DNA of 64,000 nucleotides from Larix kaempferi (GCA_027924585.1 BSBM01000201.1:237501-301500); one strand, 5' to 3'. Shown: positions 1 through 12,040, counted from the first letter of the stretch. Program-made: numbers and translations. The notes: generated by a model not told the origin, from the sequence alone.

Positions 1-230
1 ATCATCATCATCTTTTCCATCATCATCATCATCATCATCTTCATCACCATCATCATCACCATCACCATCACCATCACCATCATCATCATCATCAACATCT
101 TCATCATCTCCATCATCATCATCACCATCATCATCTTATATCCTCCTTATATCCAAAATTAGACAAGCTCCATATGATGATGAAGACTATTTAGATGATG
201 TTGATGAAGATGAATATGATGATGACATTT
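1..230 (-). repeat. ATC/GAT minisatellite edge
   Basis: Bases 1-150 are almost pure ATC triplets with interspersed ACC, TTC and AAC. Read on the minus strand they give GAT-rich sequence with GGT and GAAGATGTTGAT interruptions, the same composition and order as the plus-strand array at 30739-31353. Bases 165-230 contain GAT-rich sequence in the opposite orientation, so the two parts face each other. Such runs encode Asp/Glu-rich peptides in one frame, but no start, intron or domain supports a gene. The array continues beyond the left edge of the window. Confidence 0.85.
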
Positions 231-619
231 AACCCCATAACTTGGCTATAATCCCTATAACCTTTAACTCTTAATCTACAATCCTTATAACCCTAACCCC
301 AAAACCCCTAAACACCTAGAAGCACTTAAATGCACTTAGGGATTATGGGTTAGAATAGGGCCTAAAGGCCTTTATGGGGGAGGGGCTCTAGGAATAAACC
401 AACACATTTATATTTGTTTGGTAATAAATGAAGTGAACATTACCCACCGAACTATAGAATGTTCAGCAGGGATGCGCACATGCTAGCAATGTGCACGTGC
501 TCCCTACTGAACATAAAATTTAGAAAATCACATGCGCTCTTCTCCCACATTTTTTCTCTGATTCATTGTGTTTTGTTCGTTGTTTTCACACACAGTTTGA
601 CAAGCATTTACATTTTAGA
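231..619. other. intergenic upstream region of the transposase-like gene
   Basis: Bases 235-330 are a degenerate run of CCCTATAACC/AACCCTAA-like words similar to other patches in this window. Bases 440-545 hold a palindrome-rich stretch described separately. No ORF or RNA gene is visible. Confidence 0.5.
468..545. promoter_or_regulatory. alternating purine-pyrimidine block with ACGTG and CATGC motifs
   Basis: The stretch contains GATGCGCACATGC, GTGCACGTGC and CACATGCGC, separated by short AT spacers and flanked by TGTTCAGCAGGGA and TCCCTACTGAACA, which are near inverted copies of each other. It lies about 1 kb upstream of the transposase-like coding start. Similar GCATGCGC/GTGCACG blocks lie upstream of both family X copies (36905-37025 and 39637-39720). 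It could be promoter DNA with RY-like motifs, or subterminal repeats of a DNA transposon. Function is inferred only. Confidence 0.35.
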
Positions 620-795
620 TTGAATTCATACACCATTTGGTGCTTCCTTGACCATTTCGATAGAATACACAACATTTGGGGCTCTATTTGGCTCTTTGGA
701 TTGAATACACACCTCTTGGGATCTATTTGGATCATTTAAGTGAATACACAATAGTTGGACTCTATTTGGCTCCTTGGATTGAATTCTCATGCTAC
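620..795. repeat. degenerate ~48-bp tandem repeat
   Basis: Three to four imperfect units share a core of TTGGATTGAATACACA followed by CTCTATTTGGCTC. Short ORFs in this stretch on both strands are products of the repetition. It may form part of the transcribed leader of the downstream transposase-like gene, because a plausible splice donor (CTTGAG followed by GTATGG) lies at about 884. Confidence 0.6.
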
Positions 796-1501
796 TTGGA
801 GACACATGAACTCTTATTACATATATTGGACACATCAAAAGAGCATTTTACTTTTGAAGCAAAGAGCAATCATAATCCTTGAGGTATGGTGACAATTTTA
901 TCTTGTTAAATGCATTTTAGTCTTCATTCACTTGTTTGAATGGCATCTATTTTGGTTTTTCTTCATGAATTGTATGATAGATCTATTTTAGTCTTCTTAA
1001 TCTTCAACATAGACAATAAAAACATATTACCAAAAAAAAACTACAACATGTACCAAGCAATGCTTTCAACCTTTCATGAAGATAATAAAAAAAAAATACT
1101 TGCATCACCACCAATAACATTTCATAATCACATTCCTCCATCTAGTAGACAAACATTTGTTGAATTCCTCATGGTTTCACTACAACAACTCACACAAACA
1201 CCTAAAGAATTGAAAACTCTTAGTCTTTTGGGGCTATTTTCCCTCATCCATAACATGAAAATGAAGTGAGGAGGAGCTTCTCCCTTCTAGGGAATTTGCT
1301 CCCACTAACATCCCATCCAGTACCATCCTACTGAGTTCCTAGAGGTGCTATTGTAGTTATATGTAGGGCATTCTCAATAGCTTTTAAGATTATATGAAAA
1401 CATTCTCACTATATGTTGTTGTACATAATCAATTGCTACATTGAGCTTTAATAATCATGCACATCGAGTTTTAATATCTTATTTGTTGTTCATTCTTGCA
1501 G
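796..1501 (+). other. probable 5' leader intron of the transposase-like gene
   Basis: A candidate donor at about 885 and a T-rich acceptor ending TTCTTGCAG at about 1501 would remove this segment and place the coding start at 1532 just inside the next exon. An open frame of 109 codons at 940-1269 shows no recognisable motif and is probably chance. No other gene is visible. Confidence 0.3.
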
Positions 1502-1531
1502 GGGTGATATTTTTGTTTTTTTTTAAATGCA

Positions 1532-4500
1532 TTGAATATGCGAAACATACGTAATAATAAAAGAAATTCTAGAAGGAAGGAGCTACCCCCTGAAAAGGCC
1601 CATGAGATAAGAGAAAATGCCAGGTTGTACATGGAAAACCGTAGAAATCAAAATGTTAGTGCCTTAGATCCATCAACAAGCAATGATGAAGTGGTTGAAT
1701 TCAATCAAATATTTCCTGATGTCGAGTATGAAGGGATGGATGTTGAACAAGTTCTTAATTGGAAACCTCCCCAAGAAGAGCACACACATGGCGAACACAC
1801 TCCCTTGCAAGACCAATTTGTGAACAAAGGGCCACAACAAACCATTGACGAGACTCGTACTTCCTTGCCGACTCTATTGCCTCGACTATCAGGCGGACGA
1901 CGAAGAACTCCCAGACGTATTCATGTGGATGCAAGTTTATTTTCAGGACTTGAAGGTAAGATGCCCAAACGAACTATTGATTTCCATTGTAGCAAGATAA
2001 TCAAAGAATTTTTTGAATCCAAAACCGATGCATCAAAATGTCAATTGTTTCCTGCTTTGTTAAAATCACATTGTCTAGATCATGTTAGGAGAATTTTGGG
2101 CATAAAGGTAGTTAAAAGTTCAGAGGCCAACAACCATGTTGTTAGAAATTTACAATCTGCATTTAATTTGATTTGAAAAACTTCTCGTACAAAAGATTTT
2201 AATGTGGCCCGTCGTGTACTGTCAGAATTGATTGTAGACAAATCCACAAGGCAACATCGCCTACTATCACACACATGTAAAATATTTAAAGTAGATAGAA
2301 AGACTCTTCAAAAGTATTCTACCATTAGAGAAAAACTTGAGACCCCAGGCCAAAATGATTGTTGGGCCTTTGTTGGTAGGTTACCTCATTCGGACATGAA
2401 GCTCATTGATGCTATTAAAGAACTAGTGCAAAAGTTTTGGCATGATAACATTAGACTGTCATCGAATCAAAGAGATGTTTTAAAGTTGAGAAAAGGTGTT
2501 GGGGGGGTGAACCCCATGTCAAGCACTTCCTTGACATGACACAAACAGAACTCTATGAGAGGTTCAAGAATGAGCACACACAATTGAACTTGGGCCAAAG
2601 GTCCTTTGAAAAATGCAAACACTGGTATGTTAGAATTTGCATTGATCGCAATACATGTTGTTGTGGATACCATGTAGAATTTGAGTACTATTATGATACA
2701 TATAGACATATATTTTGTGATTTGCATACTAACATTGTGCATGATTGCCCATCGTTACAACCACCGAATGCATCCAGAGAATTTATACATAGCATAATGT
2801 GTCCAAGACCTGAAGGACAAAAATATTATAAAAGATCATGTTTATATGGGACATGTTCCAGTTGCAGTGGATTTGCATTATTGAGCTGCTACATCCACGC
2901 AACCGAGGCGCACGGATTTGGGAGGATGTCAGTAGAAATGTAGAACTTCAAGTACATAACATATCAAGTAGATAGTTCGAAGGAAAGCAAAAAAAATGCA
3001 TTGGTGAAGTCAAAGGTAATCTAAGTTTGCATACTTTCATAATGTACATGTTGAATTTATACATATATATTTAGAGTGCAAATGTCACATTGTATTAATG
3101 CCCTTACTTTTGTAGCACCGGGTACAAATTTGTGATTTCGTGAAGGAATTCAACCAAAAGATCGAGCAGTATGTACAACATGTCCATGTAGCACGATAGC
3201 AGGATGAACAGTACAGACAGTGCAGGGACACCTTTCCCAATGGAACAATATTGTCGGTTGTGAACTTTGCTGAAAAATACACCCTACAGCCACAGAATGA
3301 GATTCAAAGTCAATACTACCATTCAGACCAAGTTAGCATAATGGTCCATATCACGTATACGCATGCACCAGAGAGCAGCAACGACATGAGGATAATATTG
3401 AAAGAGACCAACTTCTACATCGGTGATGACAGGTTCCACGACCTGCATTATGTGCAGCATTGCTTCAAAATTTTCTATGATCAACTGAAGGAGAGAGGTA
3501 TAGATATGGACCAGCATTGAATATGGTCAGATGGTTGTGCAGTCCAATTCAAAAATGCACGTGTATTCCAGTGGTTGAGTATTTTGCACAAGACTTATGA
3601 TGTGCTACATGTATGGAACTATTTTGAGACCGAGCATGGAAAGGGAGAGCACGACGGGGGTGGAGCATGTCTCAAAACTGCCCTACAAAGGGAGGAGATG
3701 AGGTGCATGAGAGAACCTCATATTCGGAATGCAGAATCCATAGTTCAATGGTGCTCTGCAAAAATGTCAGATCGAACCACGGAGCAACACATACCAACAG
3801 GTAGAGGACATGTTGTCAGAAATTTCTGGCATGTAGTTGATATAGATCGATCACATTCTTATAGTTGTAGTACTATACAAGGAACTCGCGGATCTCATTC
3901 GGTTCGAAGCTCAAACAACCCCTTATTTGAAATATGGATGCGAAAAATTGCTTGCTTTTGTGGGTCTTGCAGCAATTGTGAGTGGGATGAGTGCGATCAA
4001 TGGATTGGGTTGATGAATGGGATCATGTATCACTTGCAGTGGACCCACGTGCAGTTGTTGAAACAATCCAGTTAGAGGAAGGCCAGTCCTCTATTTCGAA
4101 TGAATATGATCATATATCTGATCTTGTATAGCCAGGTAAACATTTCTGCATGCATATCCCACTTCCCTCCTTGTTTTTGTAATTATCCAAGTTATCAAAC
4201 CACTGCTTGTTGGAATATGACCGTAAAATGCATTTTTGCAGGACACATCTACGCAGTTGTTTCCCCGACAGACAATGCAATTGGGACGAATTATTGGTTG
4301 GCACGATGCATCTAGGGAAAGCAAACCCTCCTCGCATCATTAACAGATAGTGAAGGCATTACCTTTCCGACTGGCTCGATGGTTGTTCAGGGGGAATATC
4401 TTATAGTAGATGGAAAGGTACTAAAGAGCAATGGCTACACATACATAGATTATAGACCAGGTTCACAGGTGTATCACTTTACGCACCTGATCGTTGGTAC

Positions 4501-4630
4501 AAACATCCAACTGCAAACAATGTCAATGAAGACATCAAACAAGGTACACTACTTACTACCTCATGTAGATCATGAGAGGTTGTTCGAGAAAATAAAAAAC
4601 CGAGAGGATCTAGAAGGCCTAATCAATTGA
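1532..4630 (+). pseudogene. DDE-transposase-like gene, three exons, decayed
   Basis: Three exons are inferred: 1532-3015, 3116-4135 and 4242-4630, joined by GT-AG introns with T-rich acceptors. The N-terminus is basic (residues 1-40). A cysteine cluster RNTCCCGYHVE follows, then a CX2C pair in CSSCSG. The catalytic-looking part carries NFAEKYTLQPQNEIQS (about 3257-3304), WSDGCAVQFKN (about 3522-3555) and ETEHGKGEHDG (about 3627-3660), followed by a CFCGSCSNC cluster. From memory, this order matches a family of uncharacterised proteins common in animal genomes and thought to be transposase-derived, with DFAENY, SDGC..QFKN and HGK..DG signatures. It is broken by stops at 2174, 2941, 3197, 3518, 4129 and 4313 and by frameshifts near 2505-2520 and 3990-4010. 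The first signature has Asn where relatives usually have Asp. Terminal inverted repeats were not found. Sure about decay and family resemblance, unsure of superfamily. Confidence 0.72.
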
Positions 4631-4639
4631 AGTACATAG

Positions 4640-4895
4640 TATAGCCATGTGATTGTTTATTCATGCATGATTAATGTTATTCATGTTAGATAGTTTATTT
4701 GATATCGTTATCTTATATCATTTATTTGATGTTTGAGTTATGATTAAGTTATTATTTATAGCCATGTGATTGTTTATTCATGTATGAGTAATGTTATTCA
4801 TGTTAGATAGGAATTTGTTATCGTTTATTTGATGTATGAGTTATGATTAAGTTATGATTTATAGCCATGTGATTGTTTATTCATGCATGATTAAC
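4640..4895. repeat. tandem ~100-115 bp repeat, three copies
   Basis: The phrase TAGCCATGTGATTGTTTATT recurs at about 4643, 4759 and 4860. The first two copies continue with TGTTATTCATGTTAGATAG. The array starts directly after the transposase-like gene and may be its 3' region or the inner part of the transposon end. Confidence 0.75.
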
Positions 4896-5140
4896 CCTAG
4901 AAGCACTAATATAAGCCTACAAACATAATCTAGCCCTAGAAATCCTAGAAAGCTAAACTAACCCTAGAAACACTGATTTAACACTAGAAAACTAAGTTAG
5001 AATACTATAAACCTAATATAATCCTAGAAACCTAAACTAGCCCTAGAAACACTAATCTAACCCTCGGAAACTAATCTAGAATCCTAGAAACCTAATCTAT
5101 CCCTATTAACTTAATCTAGCCCTAGAATCCGTGAACCACC
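4890..5140. repeat. degenerate CCCTAGAAAC repeat
   Basis: Roughly 15 imperfect units of CCCTAGAAACxxTAATCTAG type follow each other. The unit resembles a decayed plant telomere-like repeat (CCCTAAA) with added bases. Related patches lie near 240-330, 32300-32440 and 43000-43500. Confidence 0.6.
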
Positions 5141-5704
5141 ACACGTACCCTCAATAGGGGGTATTTGGACTCCAAGTGGGATAGGATCACTATTAGAAGG
5201 GTTTGTCATGTCACACAAGTACACCACTAGAGAACTCAACTTATAGAATCCAAGTGTTAGAACAAGATGCTCAACTTTTGATTTTATTGGTCACTTTCTC
5301 AAAATTAATTGGAGCCTCACAAAAATATCCTAGTTCTTATATTATATTTAGTTGCATTGAAAACTTATCATGCATAAACCAAATCTGAAAACTCACTCTT
5401 ACAACAATTATAGCAATAGTAAAACAACCCTTAACTTATTCAATGATGATGTCAAATCACTCAACAAAATTAACGTCTACTTGTGATAAATTAGCAATAC
5501 ATATATAACTATAAATTAAAATTCAAGAACATGCATGAAAGAGCCTTATCACAAGGCTAGTACAATTCACTAGCTCTCCAAAACACTAGCTAGGGAAAAT
5601 AGTGAAAGCCCTAGTTGAACCAAGGAGATATAACATGCATGAATCACTAACCCTATAACCCTATAATCTCAGAAGGATCAAGATCAAGCCAAGTTTTCCT
5701 CCTT
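5141..5704. other. intergenic, no gene seen
   Basis: AT-rich unique-looking sequence. The only ORF (5203-5388, 61 codons) has no motif. The word AACATGCATGAATC appears at 5632 and again at 5707, the second copy sitting at the satellite A boundary. Confidence 0.5.
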
Positions 5705-7830
5705 ATAACATGCATGAATCCAAGGGATGTGCGTGGCCAACGTGGACACGTCCCCAATGGTCATACTCACCTTTGGGAGCAGACGGAACCCAAGTCCGCT
5801 TGTCGGTTTGGGTTCCGTGGCCTTGGAGCAATTTCTCAAAGTGTCCATGAATGGCCCTAGTGTGCTAGACCAAGATGCCCGCAGCACCCAAACCGTGGCT
5901 CCGGTCATGAATCCGTCGATTTCGGTGGATCTAGGACACCGGGTTTCAACTAGGGGCCACCCCACAGAGTGCCTCGAAGTCCCAGAAATAGTGCCAATGT
6001 GCCATCTCCGGAGCTAGGGTTTTGCTCAGTGAAGGCTTTTCGAATAATGCTCAAGGGGGCCATTTCTCGTCCGAAGGGTACCGGGCATGGGTAGCCACCG
6101 TGGACACGTCCGCAATGGCCATACTCACCTCTGGGAGTGGGAGGAACCCAATTACGCTCACCGGTTTGGGTTTCATGGCCCCAGAGCAATTCCTCAAAGT
6201 GTCCCCGAATGGCCCCGGGGTGCTAGACCAAGATTCTCGCAGCACCCAAATCATGGCTCCGGTCGCGAATCCATCAATTTCGGTGGATATGGGGCACCGA
6301 TTTTCATCTAGGCCCCCCCCATAGCATGCGACCAACCCCCGAAAATGGTGCCAATGTGCCATATTCGAAGCTAGGGTTTTGCTCAGTGAAGGCCTTTCGA
6401 ATATTGAGTAGGGTCATTTCTCGTCCGAAGGGTCTTGGGCATGCGTGGCCAACGTTGACACATCTGCAATGGCCATACTCACCTCTAGGAGCGTATGGAA
6501 CCCAAGTCCGCTCATCGGTTTTGGTTCCGTTCTCCTGGAGCAAATCCTCAAAATGTCCCCGAATGGCCCTAGGGTGTCGGACCAAGATGCCCGTAGCACC
6601 CCAATCATGGCTTTGGTCGTGAATCTGTCGATTCTGGTGGATCTAGGACGTCGAGTTTCAGCTAGGGGACCCCCCACAGCATGCCTCAAAGTCCTGAAAA
6701 TGGTGCCAATGTCCCATCTCCAAAGCCAAGGTTTTGCTCAGTGAAGGCCATTCCAAATTCGCTCAAGCGGTCCATTTCTCATTCGAAGGGTCTCGGGCGT
6801 GCGTGGAAAACGTGGACATGTCCACAATGGCCATACTCACCTTTGGGAGTGTACGAAACCCAATTCCACTCGCCGGTTTGGGTTCCGTTCCCCTGGAGAA
6901 AATCCTCAAAATGTCCCCGAATGGCCCCAAGGTGCCGAACCAAGATGCCCGTACCATCCAAACCGTGGCTCCGGTCGGGAATCCATCGATTTCGTTGGAT
7001 CCGGGGACACTGGGTTTCATCTAGGGGACCTCGCACAGCATGCCTCAAAGTCCCGAAAATGGTGCCAATGTGCCATCTCCGGAGCTAGGGTTTTGCTCAG
7101 TGAGGGCCATTTCTCGTCCAAAGAGTCCCAGGTGTGCATGGCCAATGTGGACATGTCTGCAATGGCCATACTCACCTCTGGGAGTGGACGTAACCCAAGT
7201 CCGCTCACCGGTTTGGGTTCCGTGCCCCCCGACCAAATCCTCAAAGTGTCCCGGAATGACCCCAGGATGCCGAACCAGGATGCCTGTAGAATCCAAACCG
7301 TGGCTGCGATCGTGAATCCGTCAATTCCGGTGGATCCGGGACATCGGGTTTCAGCTAGGGGACCCCCCACAACGTGCCTCAAAGTCTCGAAAATAGTGCC
7401 AATGTTCCATCTCCGGAGCTAGGGTTTTGCTCAGTGCAGGCCATTCCAAATTCGCTCAATGGGGCCATTTCTCGTCCGAAGGGTCCTGGGTGTGCGTGGC
7501 CGACGTGGACACATCCACAATGGCCATACTCACCTCTGGGAGTAGATGGAACCGAAGTCCACTTGCCAGTTTGGGTTCTGTGCCCCCGGAGCAAATCCTC
7601 AAATTGTCCCTGAATGGAACCAGGGTGTTGGACCACGATGCATGTAGCACCCAAACCGTGGCTTAGGTCGTGAATCCATCGATTCGGGTGGATCCGAGAC
7701 TCTGGGTTTCAACTAGGGGACCCCCATAGCGTGCCTCAAAGTCCTGAAAATGGTGCCAATGTGCCATCTATGGAGCTAGGGTTTTGCTCAGTGAGGGCCA
7801 TTCCAAATTCGCTCAAGGGGGCCATTCCAA
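5705..7830. repeat. satellite A, ~357-bp monomer, six copies
   Basis: The marker GCTAGGGTTTTGCTCAGTG (or a close variant) occurs at 6013, 6370, 6725, 7084, 7418 and 7775, giving spacings of 357, 355, 359, 334 and 357. The short interval reflects loss of about 24 bases (the TTCCAAATTCGCTCAA part) in one copy. The monomer is GC-richer than its surroundings. Because 357 is 3 x 119, chance open frames persist across monomers on both strands, up to 207 codons, and these should not be called genes. A partial copy starts the array. Satellite A shares period and two anchor blocks with satellite B. Confidence 0.95.
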
Positions 7831-8107
7831 ATTCTTGCATCTTGGAAGTGACCAAGAGTATCTTGTCGTGTGATAAGTATGGCCTTATCCTTAGGCCTTT
7901 CACGAATTTGAGGCCAAATGTAACAACAAAGGAGAAACCTGAGCTCTTTCTCCATTGCCGAGGCGTTTGAGGCCGAAAAGGATCTGGTAAGCATTCATTT
8001 TTCAAAAGTGGTTCAGAGGCTCTTGCATCTTGGAAGTGTCTCTATTCTTTATTTTCATGTCCGCTTATACTGAACTGGGTTTTTATTTTTATTTTTTTAA
8101 TGACAGG
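7831..8107 (+). other. junction sequence between satellite A and ATPase fragment
   Basis: Satellite A stops after GGGGGCCATTCC. The phrase TCTTGCATCTTGGAAGTG occurs twice here (7833 and 8020). GATCTGGTAAGC at about 7981 looks like a splice donor and TTTTTAATGACAG at about 8106 like an acceptor. This may be upstream exon and intron sequence of the captured ATPase gene, but no protein similarity was recognised. Confidence 0.35.
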
Positions 8108-8656
8108 TTTTACTGACAACATTCTATTATGAATTGTGTTTGGTGATAAAGGATTTTACTGTGGATTGTGTTTGGTGACATTTATGACGACCCCCAAGGA
8201 ACATATTGAAAAGATCAGGAAAGACAAGTTTTGTGTTGGGGAAAAAGAAAATCCACTTACAGAAGATTTACATCAAGTAGTTAAACAATTATCCGCTGAA
8301 TTATACACCAGGGATGTGCATTTTTTGATGGAGTTGATTTAGGTAATTTTTGAGTTACAATTTTAGTAGTCATTTTATGATCTTATATGTTTTCTCTATT
8401 TCCATGGTAAGATTAGTGTTTTGTTTTGGGTGTAGAATGCAGAGGACAATGACTATGAACCACATGTGGAACCTTTGTTGGAATTTGTCATTACAACTAA
8501 AGATGTCGTTGGCGTAGGCGCTCCTGCGACCTTGATAAATTTTAACAATGAGAAGGAATTTCAGAAATAGAATATTGCTTCTATATGCAGCATGGGACGA
8601 TCCACCAAAAAGAATAGTAGGGAAGGTGGTTATATTGGAGAAAAAGGTATAAAACG
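8108..8656 (+). pseudogene. NO VEIN/sacsin-type ATPase domain fragment, two exons
   Basis: Exon one (to 8342) encodes PKEHIEKIRKDKFCVG, then NPLTEDLHQVVKQLSAELY and DVHFLMELI. Exon two (from 8436) starts NAEDN and runs through LEFVITTKD, ICSMGRSTKK and GGYIGEKGI. From known proteins, this is the start of the GHKL/HSP90-like ATP-binding fold of plant NO VEIN-like proteins: the ELIQNAEDN asparagine helix and the glycine-rich GYIGEKGIGF loop. The intron (8343-8435) begins GTAATT and ends TGTAG, so genomic DNA was captured, not cDNA. The glutamine codon before the donor is TAG, and another stop follows at about 8568. Coding similarity ends where satellite B begins. It is a partial, non-functional copy. 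Confidence 0.8.
8343..8435 (+). other. retained spliceosomal intron of the ATPase fragment
   Basis: GT at 8343 and AG at 8434-8435 separate the LMELI(stop) and NAEDN halves of a contiguous protein motif. The exact fit of motif to splice sites is the main proof that this is a true intron. Confidence 0.75.
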
Positions 8657-10710
8657 ATCCATAGAATGACGACCGTGGCTCAGATCGACAAACCGTCGAC
8701 TCCATTGGATTTAGGACATCAGGATAGTGCTAGGGGTGCCCCTCTCCTCCGGTCCCATGGCCCAGGTGTCACCTTGTAAGTCGATTTTGGAAACTAGGGT
8801 TTTGCTTAGTAAGGGAGTGTGCAATTTTTGTACACGGGGTCAACTTTGCAAAATCATCCACCGGGCACTTATGTCTAGCGTTCCCATCTGGAACCTTCCT
8901 AGGCACACTTACAGGACTCCCCGGAACCCGGTATTGTTGCACGGTTGGAGTTCTATGCCCCCGGTAGGTATCCAACAGGTGTCTCTAAAGGCCTTTTGGA
9001 TGGAGACGGAATGAACCACAGAATGACGACCGTGGCTCGGAGCAACAAACCGTCGACTCTGTTGGATTCAAGACGTCGGGATAGTGCTAGGGGTGCTCCT
9101 CTCCTCTGGTCCCATGGCCCGGGTGTCACATTGTTGGTCCATTTTGGAAACTAGGGTTTTGCTTAGTAAGGGAGTGTGCAATTTTTGCACATGGGGGTCA
9201 ACTTTGCAAAATCATCCACCACACACTTATGGCTAGCGTTCCCAACTGGAACCTTCATAGATACACTTGGAGGACTCCCCGGAACCCAATTTTGTTGCAC
9301 GGTTGGAGTTCTATGCCCTCGGTAGGTATCCAGCAGGTGTCCCTGAAGGCCTTTTGGATGCGAGACGGAACGAGCCATAGAATGAAGACCGTGGCTCGGA
9401 TCGACAAAACGTCAACTCAGTTGGATTCAGGACGTCGAGATATAGTGTTAGGGATGCCCCTCTCCCCCAGTCCCATGGACCAGGTGTCACCTTGTAGGTC
9501 CATTTTGGAAACAAGGGTTTTACTCAGTAAGGGAGTGCAATTTTTGCACACCGGGTTCAAATTTGCAAAATCATCCACTGGGCACTTATAGCTAGCATTC
9601 CCAGATGGAGCCTTCATAGACACACTTGCAGTACTCCCTGGAACCCGATTTTGTTGCACAGTTGGAGTTCTATGCCCTCAGAAGGTATCTAGCAGGTGTC
9701 CCTGAAGGCCTTTTGGATGCGAGATGGAATGAGCCATAGAATGACGATCGTGGCTCGGATCGACAAAATGTCGACTCCTTTGGATTCAGGATGTCATGAT
9801 CGTGCTAGGGGTTCCCGCCTCCTCCAATCCCATGGCCTGGGTGTCACCTTATAGGTCCATTTTGGAAACTAGGGTTTTGCTCAGTAAGGGAGTGTGCAAT
9901 TTTTGCACACGGGGGTCAACTTTGCAAAATCATCCATCGGGCACTTATGTCTAGTGTTCCCAGCCAGAGCCTTCCTAGACACACTTGCAGGACTCCCCAG
10001 AACCCGGTATTGTTGCACGGTTGGAGTTCTATGCCCCCGATAGGTATCCAACAGGTGTCCCTAAAGGCCTTTTGGATGCGAGACGGAATGAGCCATAGAA
10101 TGACGACTGTGACTCGGATCGACAAACCGTCGACTCAGTTGGATTCAGGATGTCGGAAGAGTGCTAGGGGTGCCCCTCTCCTCTAGTCCCATGGACCGGG
10201 TGTAATCTTGTAGGTCCATTTTGGAAACTAGGGTTTTGCTCAGTAAGGGAGTGTGCAATTTTTGCACACAGGGGTCAACTTTGCAAAATCATCCACTGGG
10301 AACTTATGGCTAGCATTCCTAGCTGAAAAATTCGTAGAAACACTTGCAAGACTCCTCGGAACCCGGTTTTGTTGCACGGTTGGAGTTCTATGCCCCTGGT
10401 AAGTATCCAGCAGGTGTCCCTGAAGGCCTTTTGGATGTGAGACGGAACAAGCCATAGAATGATGACCATGACTCGGATCAACAAACCGTTGACTCCGTTG
10501 GATTTAGGAAGTCGGGATAGTGCTAGGGGTGCCCCTCTCATCCAGTCCCATGGCCCAGGTATCACCTTGTAGGTCCATTTTGGAAACTAGGGTTTTGCTC
10601 AGTAAGGGAGTGTGCAATTTTTGCACACGGGGGTCAACTTTGAAAAATCATCCACCGAGAACTTATGGCTAGAGTTCATTGTTGGAACCTTACTAGACAC
10701 ACTTGCAAGA
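8657..10710. repeat. satellite B block 1, ~359-bp monomer
   Basis: The marker TTTTGGAAACTAGGGTTTTG recurs with its AAACTAGGG part at 8791, 9148, 9509, 9866, 10225 and 10584 (spacings 357, 361, 357, 359, 359). Every monomer has CCGTGGCTC-type and GGTATCCAGCAGGTGTC-type blocks and a short dyad, GTGTGCAATTTTTGCACAC. ORFs of 60-120 codons in this block follow the period and are artefacts. The block ends where a gypsy LTR is inserted at 10711. Confidence 0.95.
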
Positions 10711-12025
10711 TGTTGGTTGGAATAATTGTCTAATTAATTAAACAACTGAAACTAGCAGAACATAAATTGTCAACACGATGAAGTCTTTTATTTCGAAGCT
10801 ATCGTGCAAGATCTATGCAAGCACAATTTCTACCTAACATTGTTTATCTATTGGTATGAAATCAAAACTCTTTGTAAACTAGATCACACCTTCTTGAAAA
10901 TAAATCAAACCTTAAACATATTCATAAAATCACACTGTAAATCTAACTTAAAACAAAATCAACTCTTTATGAAGCAAGATCTAATTGCATGAATCTGAAA
11001 GAAATGCTATGTTGGCCAACGATCTATCAAAACAAATTAACATGAACAACAACTATAAATCTATCAATGAAAGAAAGCTTGAACTAAATGATAAACAAAT
11101 CTACACAACTACAATCAACACTATCAACATCTGCTCAGGGAAGAGGGCCCTTCCTCCTCTGAGTAGAGCTAGATCTCCACAATGAAAGTCTACAACTCCA
11201 AAATTAAGAAACTGCCATCATGTATTATCAAAATGGAATTATTACATCAGAGTCTGGATCAAATTCTACAGCATAACATTGCTTTCTCTCCTCCCCCTTT
11301 CTCATGAGATTGATTACATATTTATACATAAAAATCCTTCATAAGGATGAGAAACCGAATTCCCAACTTGGAATCAGTTTCAACAAATTGCTAATTCATA
11401 TAACTGGCTGCAACAGTAAATATGAGAATTACATGTTTAGAGAACTAGCTGTATAGCTCAAACCGTAGCTTTGTTTGGCAATTTCCTCTCATTTAGGGTA
11501 ATTGAGGCCGTTGCGCACAAAACCCATGTCCCATATTTTCGATATTCTTCTCCATCTGCCCGCAAATAGTGATGTAAATCAATGTATTGTTATCTGGCAT
11601 GCGTTTTTTGTTGAGGTCGTTTGATAATGAGCTGGAGGTTGCCATGTTGGACTTGGGCACGAATTGAAATCACAAATCCACACAATTAATCATAAGATGA
11701 AACCATGTTTTGAAATATCCATGTGGATGTGTGCTAGCATGCCAACTTTGGAAGCTTGAACCATGAGTGTTGCTGGTGTTAATATGACAAATCACTCCAT
11801 AAACCATCATCAGTAAAATTATGCATAATAGTATTCAATTCATAAAAAATAAAGGAAAATAATCATGATTAACAACTAAAGCATCAATGAGATTAATATG
11901 GCATTTCTCGAGTAGTTACAACAAATGCATGGAAAATGGAATGATCAATGGGTGATAATAGGAAGAAGATGGATGAAATAGGTGTTGATAAGTAATGAAA
12001 ATAGGGACAAATTTGTGACCCAACA
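10711..12025 (-). repeat. gypsy element 3' LTR (left copy)
   Basis: 1315 bp, matching 19836-21153 along its whole length. On the minus strand a TATA-like TATAAATATG lies at about 11317-11328, followed by transcribed-region sequence toward lower coordinates. Small ORFs inside it are not conserved in frame between the two copies. Confidence 0.9.
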
Positions 12026-12040
12026 TCTCCCCCAAACTGA
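12026..12040 (-). promoter_or_regulatory. polypurine tract
   Basis: On the minus strand CAGTTTGGGGGAGA directly precedes the LTR terminus TGTTGGGTCAC. A second similar tract (CAGTTTGGGGGAGGA) lies at about 13150-13165. Confidence 0.8.

Noticed and set aside
6799-7422. 207-codon ORF and many others inside satellite A
   Set aside because: The monomer is a multiple of three, so frames stay open by periodicity on both strands. Overlapping ORFs in several frames repeat every 357 bases and show no domain.
5705-7830. CRISPR-like regularly spaced repeats
   Set aside because: The whole 357-base unit is repeated, with no unique spacers, in a eukaryotic genome.
9229-9591. 120-codon and shorter ORFs in satellite B
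   Set aside because: They follow the 359-base period and occur on both strands in equivalent positions of each monomer.
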